64,000 bases of DNA from JAAFJM01 sp964529175 (GCA_964529175.1 CAZGVO010000004.1:124001-188000); one strand, 5' to 3'; positions 45,302 to 55,078 are shown, counted from the stretch's first letter. Translations and numbers: made by a program. The notes: a model not told the origin generated them from the letters alone.

Positions 45302-47149
45302 CTAATTTTCTAAATACTCCTCAATATCAATCACATTATCTATACCAAACCAAGTCTTAATATTGGCAATTGCTTTGCTGTCAAGGTCTGATAAACACAA
45401 AACCATTAAGTTGTCAATTGCTCTTGAACATTCAACATAAAACAAGTTTCTTGTTCTTAATTTTCTCTCGGGTCTTTCTTCTGTGTCATTAAAGAAATTC
45501 TTAAAGTTGTATTCCTGCACCCACTCTGTGTCGTCAATTACCGTTAGAACATTTTCAAATTCGTCACCCTTTGTACCGTGTTTAGTTGAAAAAACTGTAT
45601 TGTTTTGTACGTGCCTCCAAAAGGTTAAAAGTTCTGAGTATGACAAATCCATAAAAGCTTCAAATAGTGTTTTATCTTTTATTTGCCTCTCTTTTTCTTC
45701 GACATTCAGTTTCTCGGGGTCAACAGATAGTCTGTCAATAAATTCAGAAATCTTTCTATTTGAGATGAGACCATTTTTGGAAGCAAATTCATAAACGTCT
45801 CTTATTTTCCAATCCTTCCTGCTTTTAGATAGTGTTTCAAGCAACTCAGCAACCTGTTTTTTATGGCTGTGCTTAAACTCGTCACTAAAAACAGAACCGT
45901 TTTTTTTAATAAATCTGATTACTTCATTTTGATTCCCATTATTCCAAAAACCAATTAAATGTTCTAATCCCGTTTTTCTTTCTTGAGATGTTTTTTTGTC
46001 AATTGAGCCAACAAAAAAAGTAATTAAATGATGTGTTCTGTCAAGTAACCTTTCTTTTGTGCTTTGATGAAACCTTGTTGAAAAAACAGAATAAAGATTG
46101 CCAAAACCTGCTCTTTGTGCAACTCTACTATTGGCGAGAACTAATACTTTTGCGTTTGCATCCCCTTCAAACATCCATCCCAATTCAGATTGTTTTTTTA
46201 TAACATTATCATAAAACTTATTTTTAATTTCCAATAAACCTGCTCTAAATTTCAACTTATCTTTTGCTGGTTCAATTGGATGTTTTGACCAATACAGAAA
46301 TTTTGCACTTCCTTGTATTTCTCTCTGTGGTTTTTGTTGAATATTTTTTCTGAAATTGTTCAGTAACTCTACAACAGATTGAGAAGAACGATAATTTTCT
46401 TCTTTCTTTACTAATTCTATTATGCCCCCATTGGAAGTGTAGTATTTCTCTAAGTCTCCAATGCCGTAATCATAAATTTTTTGATGTGAATCACCATAGA
46501 AGCCAATTACACACTTATTAATGTTCCTTTTTAATAGACAATCAATTAAACAGAAAATTGTTTCTGCTGCTGTATCTTGATATTCATCAACGAAAATGTA
46601 AGGATACTTTGTAGAAACGATATCTGTCAAAAGAGGATAATTTTCATACATCATTTTTGTAATCTCAATTACATCATCGTGTTGAATTATTCCATTTTCA
46701 AAATCATTAAATGACGTATCGTTGTATTCAACCTTGTCAACTAATCTAATTCTTTCTGCTAAGTTTTCTATGTATCTAGTATTAACTTCTTTTCCTTTTT
46801 CTTTCGCCTTTTCTCTGTCCATCTCAAAATTTATTTCATTTAGCTTGCAGAGTTCAATTTTGAGTTGCTTTTGAAATTGTTTAATTGAACCCCATAAAAA
46901 TTCGTGAATTGTTGATACCAGAACCAATTCATTGTGTTCAATTCTATCAATAATTTCATTTTTGGCTACGTTAGTGTAGGTTATACAAACTATTTTCTGA
47001 TTTACTTTTTTTAATTCCTCCCCTTTATTTTGAATGAGATAATTTAAGGTTTGTATTAGAGTATATGTTTTGCCAGAGCCAGCACCTGCTTCTAATACAA
47101 AGCTTTTGCTTTCTTCAATATGTTTTAGGATTTGTTCAAATGCTGTCAT
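45302..47149 (-). CDS. gajB: UvrD/Rep-like helicase (GajB-like)
   Basis: Superfamily 1 DNA helicase of about 615 residues: Walker A LEAGAGSGKTYTLI (about 19-32), Walker B IFVDEYQDTAAE, motif IV region with YRSSQSVVELLNNF, the C-terminal HGTKGDEFENVLTVID and RNLFYVECSRAIDNLMVLC. It lies 92 bases downstream of an OLD-family nuclease gene. That pairing defines Gabija (GajA with GajB) and class 2 OLD systems. I take the ATG at 47149 (MTAFEQ); a TTG six bases upstream is possible. Confidence 0.85.
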   Translation of the reverse strand: MTAFEQILKHIEESKSFVLEAGAGSGKTYTLIQTLNYLIQNKGEELKKVNQKIVCITYTNVAKNEIIDRIEHNELVLVSTIHEFLWGSIKQFQKQLKIELCKLNEINFEMDREKAKEKGKEVNTRYIENLAERIRLVDKVEYNDTSFNDFENGIIQHDDVIEITKMMYENYPLLTDIVSTKYPYIFVDEYQDTAAETIFCLIDCLLKRNINKCVIGFYGDSHQKIYDYGIGDLEKYYTSNGGIIELVKKEENYRSSQSVVELLNNFRKNIQQKPQREIQGSAKFLYWSKHPIEPAKDKLKFRAGLLEIKNKFYDNVIKKQSELGWMFEGDANAKVLVLANSRVAQRAGFGNLYSVFSTRFHQSTKERLLDRTHHLITFFVGSIDKKTSQERKTGLEHLIGFWNNGNQNEVIRFIKKNGSVFSDEFKHSHKKQVAELLETLSKSRKDWKIRDVYEFASKNGLISNRKISEFIDRLSVDPEKLNVEEKERQIKDKTLFEAFMDLSYSELLTFWRHVQNNTVFSTKHGTKGDEFENVLTVIDDTEWVQEYNFKNFFNDTEERPERKLRTRNLFYVECSRAIDNLMVLCLSDLDSKAIANIKTWFGIDNVIDIEEYLEN

Positions 47150-47247
47150 TTGCAATTTCTTAATTTTAGGAAATCAATAATATCTAAAATAATTTCTTCT
47201 TTACCAGCAAGCCATTCAAGCCCTTCTTTTATATATTTCGGTACCAT

Positions 47248-49236
47248 TCATTCTTTTTTTGTTTTGACTTCATCAAAAGTCATCAAGGCAAAAGCAAAAT
47301 TCGTTTTCGTACTTGATGTTTTAGGTCTCAGTTGCCAAACCTCCTCTTTTTCCAACTCTTCCTTTTTTCCATGAAAAATTGTAAATAAACTCCTAACTTC
47401 TGTTTCGTTCAATTCTTCATTGATAAATTTATCTTTAAAAAAATTAATGTTTGCATTTATAATTGATTCCTCTAGGCTTCTAGCACAATGCCCCCCTGTT
47501 ATCTCTGGAATTTGATAGGCAACCCTTATAAGTTCACTATCATACCTTTCCTTTTTGCCTGAATTAATTAATTCAGAAATATTGACTTTTCCAGGAATCC
47601 ATCCTTTAAGAGTTTCATTTGAAGTTACAGCATTCAGAGTGTTTACACTACATTCTTCTCCACTAATGTTATCACAAGAATCGATATCCGTAATAATTAA
47701 TGTTTTTACTCCTATGAACTTTACTAATTCCTTAAATTTTGATGTGTAGGCTCCGCCTACTTCAATTATTGATATATATTCATTGTTCAGATTATTTGCA
47801 ACCTTATTAATCATTAATGGAAGTAAAATTCTTTCAGTTGTGCCTTCAACAAAAATTAATTTGTCTGCAAAAAAAATGTCGCACCTATGAAGTGTCATAT
47901 ATTGTTTTAGAAAACGGAAAGTTTCCTTATCACTTCCTTTACGAAATTCATTAAAGTCTTTTACTTCAACTTTGTATCGGTTTTCATTTTTATCGTATAG
48001 TTTTGAAAAATATCTGATTCTTTCAAAGCTTCTGTCAACATCTATTCCAGCTTCCGTTACAATGTGCGATGAATGTGTACTTATTATGACTTGAACTGCT
48101 AGGTTTTCATTTTCCTTTGCTTCTTTTATTGTACGTTTGATTTGGGCTATAAAAACTTGTTGCATTTGTGGGTGCAAGTGTGCTTCGGGTTCTTCAATTA
48201 AAATTGTAAGAGTTTCAGATTTATTTAATGGTGCAGCCTTTTTGAATTTTTCTATGAAACTCACAACTTTTAAAACAAGATAGATTAAATTGCTGTATCC
48301 TAAACCATTAAAGTTTTCCGGGAGTTGAACACCGTCTTGCTTGTAGAAATATTTTATGTTGTTTTTAAGAATGTTTTCAGGATCAAAACCTGCTTGAAGA
48401 ACAATTTCTGGAATTGTCAGATGTGGTTTAACACCAAATAATTTTAGTTTTTCAAGTAGTTCATTAAGTATCTTTTCATATTTTTTCTCAAGGTCTGATG
48501 AAGTTAATTTTAGTTGCTTTTCTAAATTTTCAACATCTTCATTATTATCTTTATTTGTTTCTCGGTAATAGTCAGAAAAACCTACGGCCAACGTTTTGTT
48601 TTTATCTGCCTTTGTGTCGTCAAGTTTTCTTGAAGCTTGAATTGTCTCAAAATATATAACGGTAAAAAGTTTGCGTTTGAAGTTTTCTTCAATCAAATTA
48701 TCTCCACCATAGCATTTGATATCATAATACGATGTGATGTTTTCATTTAACCATTCAATCAGTTTCTGTGATTTTTCCTTTCGGGCTTCAAATGAACCAA
48801 ATAGTCTTAAACTATCTTTTGATTGGTATTGTAGTTTTATCGTTGCAATATTTTTTGAATCGTCTAGGTCGCATATGAACTCCGAAAGATTAGTTAAACT
48901 GTCTTTTGCTTTGTCATATTCAATTTGGATTTGAAGTTGAATGTACGGCATTGATGAAATTAAAGCCATTTCTAACTCTTCCTTTTTTTCTTCGTCAGTT
49001 TCTTTTACTGATGCTTCATAAATTTTGAAACTATCTTCAAATTTGGAATATGTCGTTTGAGAGAAGTCGTGAAAACTAAAATTGTTCTTTTCGCTAAAGA
49101 ACATATTAATGACTTCAAAAAGTGATGTTTTTCCTGTGTTGTTTTTGCCGACAATTAGAGTTAAGTCGTCTTCAATATTTAGCTTAACCTCTTCTAAAAG
49201 TCTAAAATTTCTTATTGTTATTTCTTTAATTTTCAT
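47248..49236 (-). CDS. gajA: OLD-family ATPase/Toprim nuclease (GajA-like)
   Basis: 662 residues. ABC-type ATPase domain with Walker A IVGKNNTGKTSLFE (28-41), Walker B TILIEEPEAHLHPQMQQVF and the His switch IISTHSSHIVTEA. A C-terminal Toprim domain follows, with KLIFVEGTTERILLPLM (Glu, about 455) and LIITDIDSCDN (Asp, about 515). With the downstream UvrD-like helicase it matches the Gabija anti-phage system, in which GajA nicks DNA when nucleotide levels fall. It is longer than the classic GajA. The ATPase insertion with KLDDTKADKNKTLAVGFSDY is a plausible coiled dimerisation part. Confidence 0.85.
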   Translation of the reverse strand: MKIKEITIRNFRLLEEVKLNIEDDLTLIVGKNNTGKTSLFEVINMFFSEKNNFSFHDFSQTTYSKFEDSFKIYEASVKETDEEKKEELEMALISSMPYIQLQIQIEYDKAKDSLTNLSEFICDLDDSKNIATIKLQYQSKDSLRLFGSFEARKEKSQKLIEWLNENITSYYDIKCYGGDNLIEENFKRKLFTVIYFETIQASRKLDDTKADKNKTLAVGFSDYYRETNKDNNEDVENLEKQLKLTSSDLEKKYEKILNELLEKLKLFGVKPHLTIPEIVLQAGFDPENILKNNIKYFYKQDGVQLPENFNGLGYSNLIYLVLKVVSFIEKFKKAAPLNKSETLTILIEEPEAHLHPQMQQVFIAQIKRTIKEAKENENLAVQVIISTHSSHIVTEAGIDVDRSFERIRYFSKLYDKNENRYKVEVKDFNEFRKGSDKETFRFLKQYMTLHRCDIFFADKLIFVEGTTERILLPLMINKVANNLNNEYISIIEVGGAYTSKFKELVKFIGVKTLIITDIDSCDNISGEECSVNTLNAVTSNETLKGWIPGKVNISELINSGKKERYDSELIRVAYQIPEITGGHCARSLEESIINANINFFKDKFINEELNETEVRSLFTIFHGKKEELEKEEVWQLRPKTSSTKTNFAFALMTFDEVKTKKE

Positions 49237-49885
49237 GTAAATTTATTATTGCTATTTAATTGGTTAAGATTATTTTTACATATAATAAACATATCCATAA
49301 CTCTAATTAAGGCAAGTTAATTTCATTAATTGATAAAAACTAAAAAAATCCCCTCAAACAACTCTGCTTGAGAGAATTTTTAGTGTATTGTTATGCTTTG
49401 TTTAAACCGATTTCTAGTTCGATTTTTTTGCATTGTTTTTTGATAGCAGAGATTGTCAGAATTAAGTTTATCGAAACAGTTAAAGAAAATAAATTCGATA
49501 CAAAGTAAACGCTGAATTATATCGTAAACAGAAAGAATGGAAGTAATATAATAAATATTTTAGTAAAAAGTAATTTAATTAGAAATGGATGAGTTCTACT
49601 TTGTAAAACTGAATTGTTTATAAAATATTATGTCCTTTTAATTAATAAATAAATTTGAAGATTATGAAATCGAGTCCTTATTACCAAAACTAAATCAGTA
49701 AAAAAGTATTCAAAAACAATTTTTTATTAAAATCTAGTTATTTAAAAACCTAATATTTTGGAGCTTTGCTTTCGGAAGAGAAATCGAAGCGCCAAAAGCC
49801 TATATTATTACTAAAGTTGAATTGAAAAATTGCTGGTGAATTTTGCACATCACCCCGACTGAAGCAATACCGATGTTAGCGGTAA
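49237..49885. other. Intergenic region with terminator and cassette-boundary motif
   Basis: No gene over 649 bases. A minus-strand hairpin at 49356-49384 (TCTCAAG, loop, TTTGAGGGGATTTTTTT) resembles the terminator at 43913. Beside the stop of the nuclease gene lies CGCTAACAT (minus strand, 49873-49881), followed by CGGTATTGCTTCAG and GTCGGGG. Similar motifs border other modules of the island. Confidence 0.6.
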
Positions 49886-50845
49886 TTATACTTTTGTCAG
49901 TTCACCTGATGTGATACTAAGTTCCTTTATTGTCCCAGACTTACTTGCTTTTTCTTCTGCGTTACAGTTAATTACAACGAAATAGAATATCTTATTATCA
50001 AAGTGAATTTCTGGAGGGAATGTTTTTTTTGAATCTTCAAACTTAAAATTGATCACAGTGTTGTCAACATTGTAAATAACTAAATAACCAATATCCTTGT
50101 TGTAATCATTTGCGTATTTTACAATTTGAGTGAAACCTTCTTTAATTCTTTCCTTTCCGTATCCCTTATTTTTGTCAATTATTTTTACTTCAACTATTAA
50201 TGGATCATCTGTATCAATTTCTCCAACAATATCTGCTCTTCCAGAAGATGACGAAGGTGTTGAAAATGGATAATCAATTCCTTGATCAAAAAGAAATAAC
50301 CTTAAATCATCTTCAAATATTTTCTCGTAACTTTTAGTAGCATTCACATAAAGATTTAGTAATTCTGATTTCGTGAACCACTCGGTTCGTTTTTTATATT
50401 TCTCAAGCAAGTAAATTGTTGAGTTAGACTTATCTAATTTGTCATGCAAGAAGTAAACGATAGGAGCAATATATTCTTCAAGTATTCCTGTTTTTGTATC
50501 TTCAAAGTCATTGCCTTGAAAGGTAGAGTAATTATGAATGTCATAAGTTGAATAACTTGTAAAAAAGTGCTTTAGGATTTGATAGCAAAAAGAGCATTGG
50601 TCGGCTTCTGATTCAAAAACAAAACGATTTCCATCGTCTATTTTGTCAATATAATCGGTAAGATGCTCAGGAGTTAAGGGATATGATTTTATGGCTTCCT
50701 TAATAAGCCCTGAAAGTTGTTTGTTACTGTCAATATTTTGGAACAAATACTTTAGTTGATGTCCAAACTGTTGGTATGTCGAGCGGTAAAGTCGAGATTT
50801 CCATTCTTGTAAATTGGTTCTTAAGTTATGATTAGAGTAGTTCAT
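49886..50845 (-). CDS. PD-(D/E)XK nuclease-fold protein
   Basis: 319 residues. The helical N-terminal 190 residues show no motif I recognise. A C-terminal restriction-endonuclease-like fold carries SSGRADIVGEI (Asp205) and PLIVEVKIIDK (Glu219-x-Lys221), the complete D...ExK catalytic set, followed by GFTQIVKYANDYNKDIGYLVIY. The start overlaps the stop of the zinc-ribbon gene by 4 bases (ATGA type), so the two proteins are made together. This is probably a DNA-cleaving defence effector. The family is not one I can name, and no ATPase or methyltransferase accompanies it. Confidence 0.78.
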   Translation of the reverse strand: MNYSNHNLRTNLQEWKSRLYRSTYQQFGHQLKYLFQNIDSNKQLSGLIKEAIKSYPLTPEHLTDYIDKIDDGNRFVFESEADQCSFCYQILKHFFTSYSTYDIHNYSTFQGNDFEDTKTGILEEYIAPIVYFLHDKLDKSNSTIYLLEKYKKRTEWFTKSELLNLYVNATKSYEKIFEDDLRLFLFDQGIDYPFSTPSSSSGRADIVGEIDTDDPLIVEVKIIDKNKGYGKERIKEGFTQIVKYANDYNKDIGYLVIYNVDNTVINFKFEDSKKTFPPEIHFDNKIFYFVVINCNAEEKASKSGTIKELSITSGELTKV

Positions 50846-51066
50846 TTACTAAAATTTTTAAAAAGATTTTCTAATTGTTTCATTGAGTCATTTATTTTTT
50901 GAATCCCTTTATGATAGCTTGCATCTCCGTCAATAAGTTTAATTGATGATTTGCAATTATGGCAATAAACTGTCCTTTCAGTTTTCGCGTCAATTAATTG
51001 AATAGTGTTAATATAACGGCAATTAGGACAATTAAAGTCAATCCACGTTTTATTTAGGTTAAACAT
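50842..51066 (-). CDS. Zinc-ribbon protein, 74 aa, paired with the nuclease
   Basis: Cys13-x2-Cys16 and Cys35-x2-Cys38 (DFNCPNCRYIN, VYCHNCKSSI) form a compact zinc ribbon. An amphipathic helical tail follows (YHKGIQKINDSMKQLENLFK). There is no signal peptide. It overlaps the nuclease gene by 4 bases and is preceded by a 320-base gene-free region, so it opens a two-gene operon. It could recognise nucleic acid for, or restrain, the nuclease; that is inference from the fold and coupling. Confidence 0.75.
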   Translation of the reverse strand: MFNLNKTWIDFNCPNCRYINTIQLIDAKTERTVYCHNCKSSIKLIDGDASYHKGIQKINDSMKQLENLFKNFSK

Positions 51067-51386
51067 ATTGTTTAGAAGTGTATGTCAATAATTACCAATA
51101 ATGTTTTGACGCTACAAGAAGTCGGAGATTTCGCAGTACAAAACTTTTTTTCCTTCACTGAACTAGATAAAAATATAAAGTTTTATAAAACCATTGAACA
51201 GCCCATTTCTTGTGGGTGATTTTACCTTAAGTGCTTATTTTTTTGTTTTTCGTTCTATTTGTTAAAATTTGAATCATTATCTTTTGTAAGCAGTGGGACA
51301 GTTTTTAAATTTCAATTATTGGGTTGACTTTGATAGTTCATTTATGTGCTTTTGTTTTTTAAGATTGTTTAGAAGGATTAATCTTA
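51067..51386. other. Intergenic spacer between the nuclease pair and the PARIS pair
   Basis: No gene. It contains AACCATTGAACAGC (51189-51202), nearly the same as AACCATTGAACGGC at 53708-53721 next to the other end of the PARIS pair, so the pair is flanked by related sequences. No terminator with a clear T run was found. Confidence 0.55.
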
Positions 51387-52271
51387 TTATTCAACTAGAC
51401 TCAGCATTTTTAATTTCACTCTATTCAAAGATGAAATATCAATTCTCTCTGCAAGATTTCTTTTAAATTGGTCTGTTGACCAACCTGTTAGTCGACCTTC
51501 AACCATTTTCATTTTTTTTTCCAAGATTGGGAATACGAAATCCTTTCCTGAAATAACTTTCACATAATTGTTAACATTAAATGGATTCTTACCTTCAACT
51601 TCTCTAATCAAGCGATCCATTTCAATTTTATACGCTTTTATTTTGTTTTGTTTTAGTTTATCTTTAATTAAATTTTCGACTCTTTGAATTTCGGCATTAA
51701 CTTTTGGTTTGTCCAATTTAAAAACACCATTACTCCTAATAAAAAAGAAATCAGTGGCTTTTTTGAATCCAGTTTGACACTCCAATTGTTGAGCAATGTA
51801 ATACCTAATTGCAATTTTCTGAAAATCACGACAAAACTTATTTAACGTATTTCTAAACTCAAGTTTTGTTTTGTAATGCTCTCCCGAATTACCGTAATTT
51901 GTCACTAACAAACTAATCAAACCAATTTCGCAGCATAAGTAATTTTCAATACAATACCTATCTAAACCGATTAAATTATTTGATTCAATTGGTTCTTTCA
52001 TAAGTAAATCTATATCACCATCCATAATATATAAAGTCGGGACTTTGGGATTCTTATCTTCCAAACTCATCTTCATCACGTTTGCTCTTGAACCTAAAGG
52101 CGTTATTGAAACTATTTTTAATGATTCATCACTTAATCGATTTAAAAGTAATTCATAAAAAATTTGGTCTTCTTTTTTATCTTCAGTTATGATATAAATA
52201 CAACGATCTTTTTTAGAAAAAACCCTTTTTAAAATCTTCTGAACGTCTGTAAACCTTGGAAATCCAATCAT
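51387..52271 (-). CDS. ariB: DUF4435 (Toprim-like) protein, PARIS AriB-like
   Basis: 294 residues. The Toprim-like DUF4435 core reads CIYIITEDKKEDQIFYELLL (acidic Glu, about 30) and VPTLYIMDGDIDLLM (Asp cluster, about 85), with LIGLDRYCIENYLC following, a DUF4435 hallmark. It lies 2 bases after an AAA ATPase gene. ATPase plus DUF4435 is the composition of the PARIS anti-phage system, in which AriB is the toxin released when a phage anti-restriction protein is sensed. The assignment rests on domain pair, order and sizes. Confidence 0.8.
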   Translation of the reverse strand: MIGFPRFTDVQKILKRVFSKKDRCIYIITEDKKEDQIFYELLLNRLSDESLKIVSITPLGSRANVMKMSLEDKNPKVPTLYIMDGDIDLLMKEPIESNNLIGLDRYCIENYLCCEIGLISLLVTNYGNSGEHYKTKLEFRNTLNKFCRDFQKIAIRYYIAQQLECQTGFKKATDFFFIRSNGVFKLDKPKVNAEIQRVENLIKDKLKQNKIKAYKIEMDRLIREVEGKNPFNVNNYVKVISGKDFVFPILEKKMKMVEGRLTGWSTDQFKRNLAERIDISSLNRVKLKMLSLVE

Positions 52272-52273
52272 AC

Positions 52274-53614
52274 TTAAATATTTCTTATGTAAATCGCTTT
52301 TTGTTCATATTCGAAATTTGAAATAATTGCAGGCGAATGAGTTGCTAAAATAAATTGTGTACTTGGGCTAGCCTCAAGAATTGCATCTACAAATTTTTCC
52401 TGCCAAGAAAGGTGTAATGATAACTCTGGTTCATCTATTACAAATACAGAAGACTCTTTTCTATATTCACAAAAAACTAAATGGGTTAATAGAACAATGA
52501 TCTGAATTTCACCAGACGAAAAATTGCGAGAGGTTGTTTTTCTATCTGACCAGTATACGTTTATGAAGCCAGAAGGATTGATGCGCAGTGATTTGTTGCT
52601 CTCTTGGAAAAAAATATTAGCAAGTCTCGCGATTTCATTTAATGGTTTATCCATTTTATCTATTTCCTTTTGGAATTGTACTGCGTGGCTTGAAATAGCC
52701 TCTATTCTATGAAGGTGTGATCGATTAATAAACCATTCATTAACTTCATTTAGATTTCTTTCTTTATAAGGGTTTTTAAAAATTTTAGGTTGAATTTTTC
52801 CAATTAAATTGTAATAATGTTCAATTGCTTCTGAAATATCATTTCCTAGGTCTAACTTCTTTATTGAATTTAACACGGTTGCCTTTTTCTTTTCAAGGTC
52901 ATTATTTGAAATTTCACTAAAAATCGCCTTCTTTTCATCAAACTCTACATATTCAAAAAGGCATTTGAAAATATTTAACTTAAATTTTTCACTTAATTCC
53001 TTTTTTTTATCTGCCATTCCTGAAACATAATCGACTATTATTTTTTGAGCATCAGAAAAACTCCTTTCATTTATTGAAGCACCTATTTTACTTGAATATA
53101 TTCTTCTTTCTGTTTGATTTACTGAACCGATAATTTTTCTATCAATTCCTAAAAATACAGGAGTACTAATTGTTTTTAATATTTTAAAAAAATCCGAATT
53201 GACAAACTCAAGATAAACATTTTCACGAATTGAATTAGATTCTTCTCTTTCAAAAATAACTCTTTCATGCTTGGGAAATAATTTAAAACTTCCATTTGTT
53301 TCATCGGGCAATTCTATACTTATTTTCTTTTTCGATGTTGACGAGAAACTCCAATTTATATTTTTATCCTTGTTTCTATTTAATACTATCACAAACGTAT
53401 TCTTTTCGATTGAAAAAGTTAAAGTAATTGAATCGAATTCTATTGAATCTATAAGCTCTATGTTTGGTTGTAAGATAGCAGAAATTAATTTTAATGCAGT
53501 AGTCTTTCCACAACCATTAGCTCCAGTTAAAAAGGTTAATTGATCGTCAAATTTAATATCTAATGGAATATATCCGTGGACGTTAGATGCTTTTAACTTT
53601 AAAATTCGTAACAT
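52274..53614 (-). CDS. ariA: ABC-type AAA ATPase, PARIS AriA-like
   Basis: 446 residues. Walker A FLTGANGCGKTTALK (28-42), signature-like RNFSSGEIQIIVLLTHLVF, Walker B SVFVIDEPELSLHLSWQEKF and ILATHSPAIISNF. A helical insertion of about 200 residues between them is of SMC/OLD type. Partnered with the DUF4435 gene 2 bases downstream. In PARIS, AriA scaffolds AriB and detects viral triggers such as Ocr-like anti-restriction proteins. An Eco57I-like enzyme on the same element would give it something to guard. Confidence 0.8.
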   Translation of the reverse strand: MLRILKLKASNVHGYIPLDIKFDDQLTFLTGANGCGKTTALKLISAILQPNIELIDSIEFDSITLTFSIEKNTFVIVLNRNKDKNINWSFSSTSKKKISIELPDETNGSFKLFPKHERVIFEREESNSIRENVYLEFVNSDFFKILKTISTPVFLGIDRKIIGSVNQTERRIYSSKIGASINERSFSDAQKIIVDYVSGMADKKKELSEKFKLNIFKCLFEYVEFDEKKAIFSEISNNDLEKKKATVLNSIKKLDLGNDISEAIEHYYNLIGKIQPKIFKNPYKERNLNEVNEWFINRSHLHRIEAISSHAVQFQKEIDKMDKPLNEIARLANIFFQESNKSLRINPSGFINVYWSDRKTTSRNFSSGEIQIIVLLTHLVFCEYRKESSVFVIDEPELSLHLSWQEKFVDAILEASPSTQFILATHSPAIISNFEYEQKAIYIRNI

Positions 53615-53740
53615 ATTGAGGGTTTATAAATTGAATTTTTTAAAATGTGAATGTAAGGCTTTTTCTTTTATTTGTGTAAAGTGTCTTATTAATTTTAGTA
53701 AATTGATAACCATTGAACGGCAACTTTTATCAAACCCATA

Positions 53741-55024
53741 TTAGCAGTAGTTTTTCTTTTCATCATCAATTCTATTTTTCTGTGAAATAAGAAAATTGTC
53801 AGTTGAAAAAAAGGTCAAACCTTTGCTGTTCCATTTAGTTGATTTTTCAAAATCTTTTTTGGTCAGATATGCCTCTGCAATCCAAAAGAAAACATAGGGA
53901 TTATCAATTTCGTGTCTATTGGTCTTTTCAGTTGATTGAAGCATTAATATTAGTCCTTCATCAACCCTGCCAAAATTTTTGAAGAGAGATGAACCTTTAC
54001 TAAATAATGTCTCTCCCAAGTTAGGATCTATTTGTAAAGCATTTTCATAACATTCCATTTCAAGACTATGCTGTCCAAGGTTCATATAAGAGTTCCCAAG
54101 ATTATTCCATACTTCAGGTTTATTTGCATCTAATAAAATAGCTTGTCTAAAATAATAAATTGACTTTTCATATTCGCTTAGCTTAGTTAGTGCTGAGCCA
54201 TAATTGTAAAACAGTGTATATGAACTATAACCACTTAAAATCAATTTCTCGTATATGTCAATTGCATCAAATATTTTTGAATTGTCATTAGAGCAAAAGC
54301 CTTGCTCCGTCAATATTGATGCCTTGTTTATTTTAAAGCTGTCATTGTCAATAATTCCTAAGGCCTTATTGATATTAATCAACGCTTTTTGATAGTTAAA
54401 TAAATGATACTCGGATAATGCTATTGCCTCTAAAATTGAAGCGTTATTTGGGCTTTCTTTTATTATTTCATAAAACTCTGATAATGCCTTTTCAAATTTA
54501 TTATCAAAAAATGCTTTCCAAGCAATTTCATTTTGGTTGTCCAGCTTAGGCATTGAATAAAGTAAATGTCGTCTACTAAAAATGTCTTCCACGTGAGAAG
54601 AAACTAAATTCCAATCTGTGTTCCTCAATTTATTTTGTCGGGAAATTGAAATTGTGAAATTTTCATTATTTAATGTTAAATCAACAGTTTTATTGTCAAA
54701 CCAAGTCCAAAATGCTTCATTTTCATCGACTATGAAAACAATAATCATTGTCGGTTCAAGTTTATTTAGCCAACGATTTATAGTTGTCCTTTTTAAAATA
54801 ACCTTTACGTTTTCGGTATTTAGTTCAGTCTCTTTTCCTTTTAACTGTATTGAAAAGTTATTTCCTATTACTTTTTTGTCTTTTGTGATTTCACAATTAT
54901 AATCAGTTCCATAGTCAATTTGAAACGAATTGATAATCCAACTTACAGGAAAGCAATTTCTAAAAAACCTTTCTGATAAGGTTTCTATTTCGTGATTTCT
55001 ATGTCTGTTTGGATAGTTTTCCAA
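53741..55024 (-). CDS. DUF4365 (Mrr-like fold) protein with TPR repeats
   Basis: 427 residues. The N-terminal domain (about 1-150) has QIDYGTDYNCEI (Asp41, Glu45) and NFSIQLKGKE (Gln60-x-Lys62), the D...QxK form of the PD-(D/E)XK nuclease fold seen in DUF4365. The rest is a TPR solenoid (SILEAIALSEYHLFNYQKAL, PEVWNNLGNSYMNLGQHSLE, ETLFSKGSSLFKNFGRVDEG). The start is a TTG at 55024; the frame is closed by a stop upstream and has no ATG nearby. The stop codon lies inside a TGCTAATAT boundary motif. Probably a sensor-nuclease of a defence module; no named system is known to me. Confidence 0.75.
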   Translation of the reverse strand: MENYPNRHRNHEIETLSERFFRNCFPVSWIINSFQIDYGTDYNCEITKDKKVIGNNFSIQLKGKETELNTENVKVILKRTTINRWLNKLEPTMIIVFIVDENEAFWTWFDNKTVDLTLNNENFTISISRQNKLRNTDWNLVSSHVEDIFSRRHLLYSMPKLDNQNEIAWKAFFDNKFEKALSEFYEIIKESPNNASILEAIALSEYHLFNYQKALININKALGIIDNDSFKINKASILTEQGFCSNDNSKIFDAIDIYEKLILSGYSSYTLFYNYGSALTKLSEYEKSIYYFRQAILLDANKPEVWNNLGNSYMNLGQHSLEMECYENALQIDPNLGETLFSKGSSLFKNFGRVDEGLILMLQSTEKTNRHEIDNPYVFFWIAEAYLTKKDFEKSTKWNSKGLTFFSTDNFLISQKNRIDDEKKNYC

Positions 55025-55078
55025 TGCTAAAATATTTACGTTGATAGGTGATTAAATGAATGTCTAGAACCATGTTTT

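Noticed and set aside
43976..49236. Reading the OLD/UvrD pair as a RecBCD- or AddAB-type repair complex
   Set aside because: The ATPase-Toprim layout of the first protein and the compact UvrD-like second protein fit Gabija/class 2 OLD. There is no RecB-type nuclease domain.
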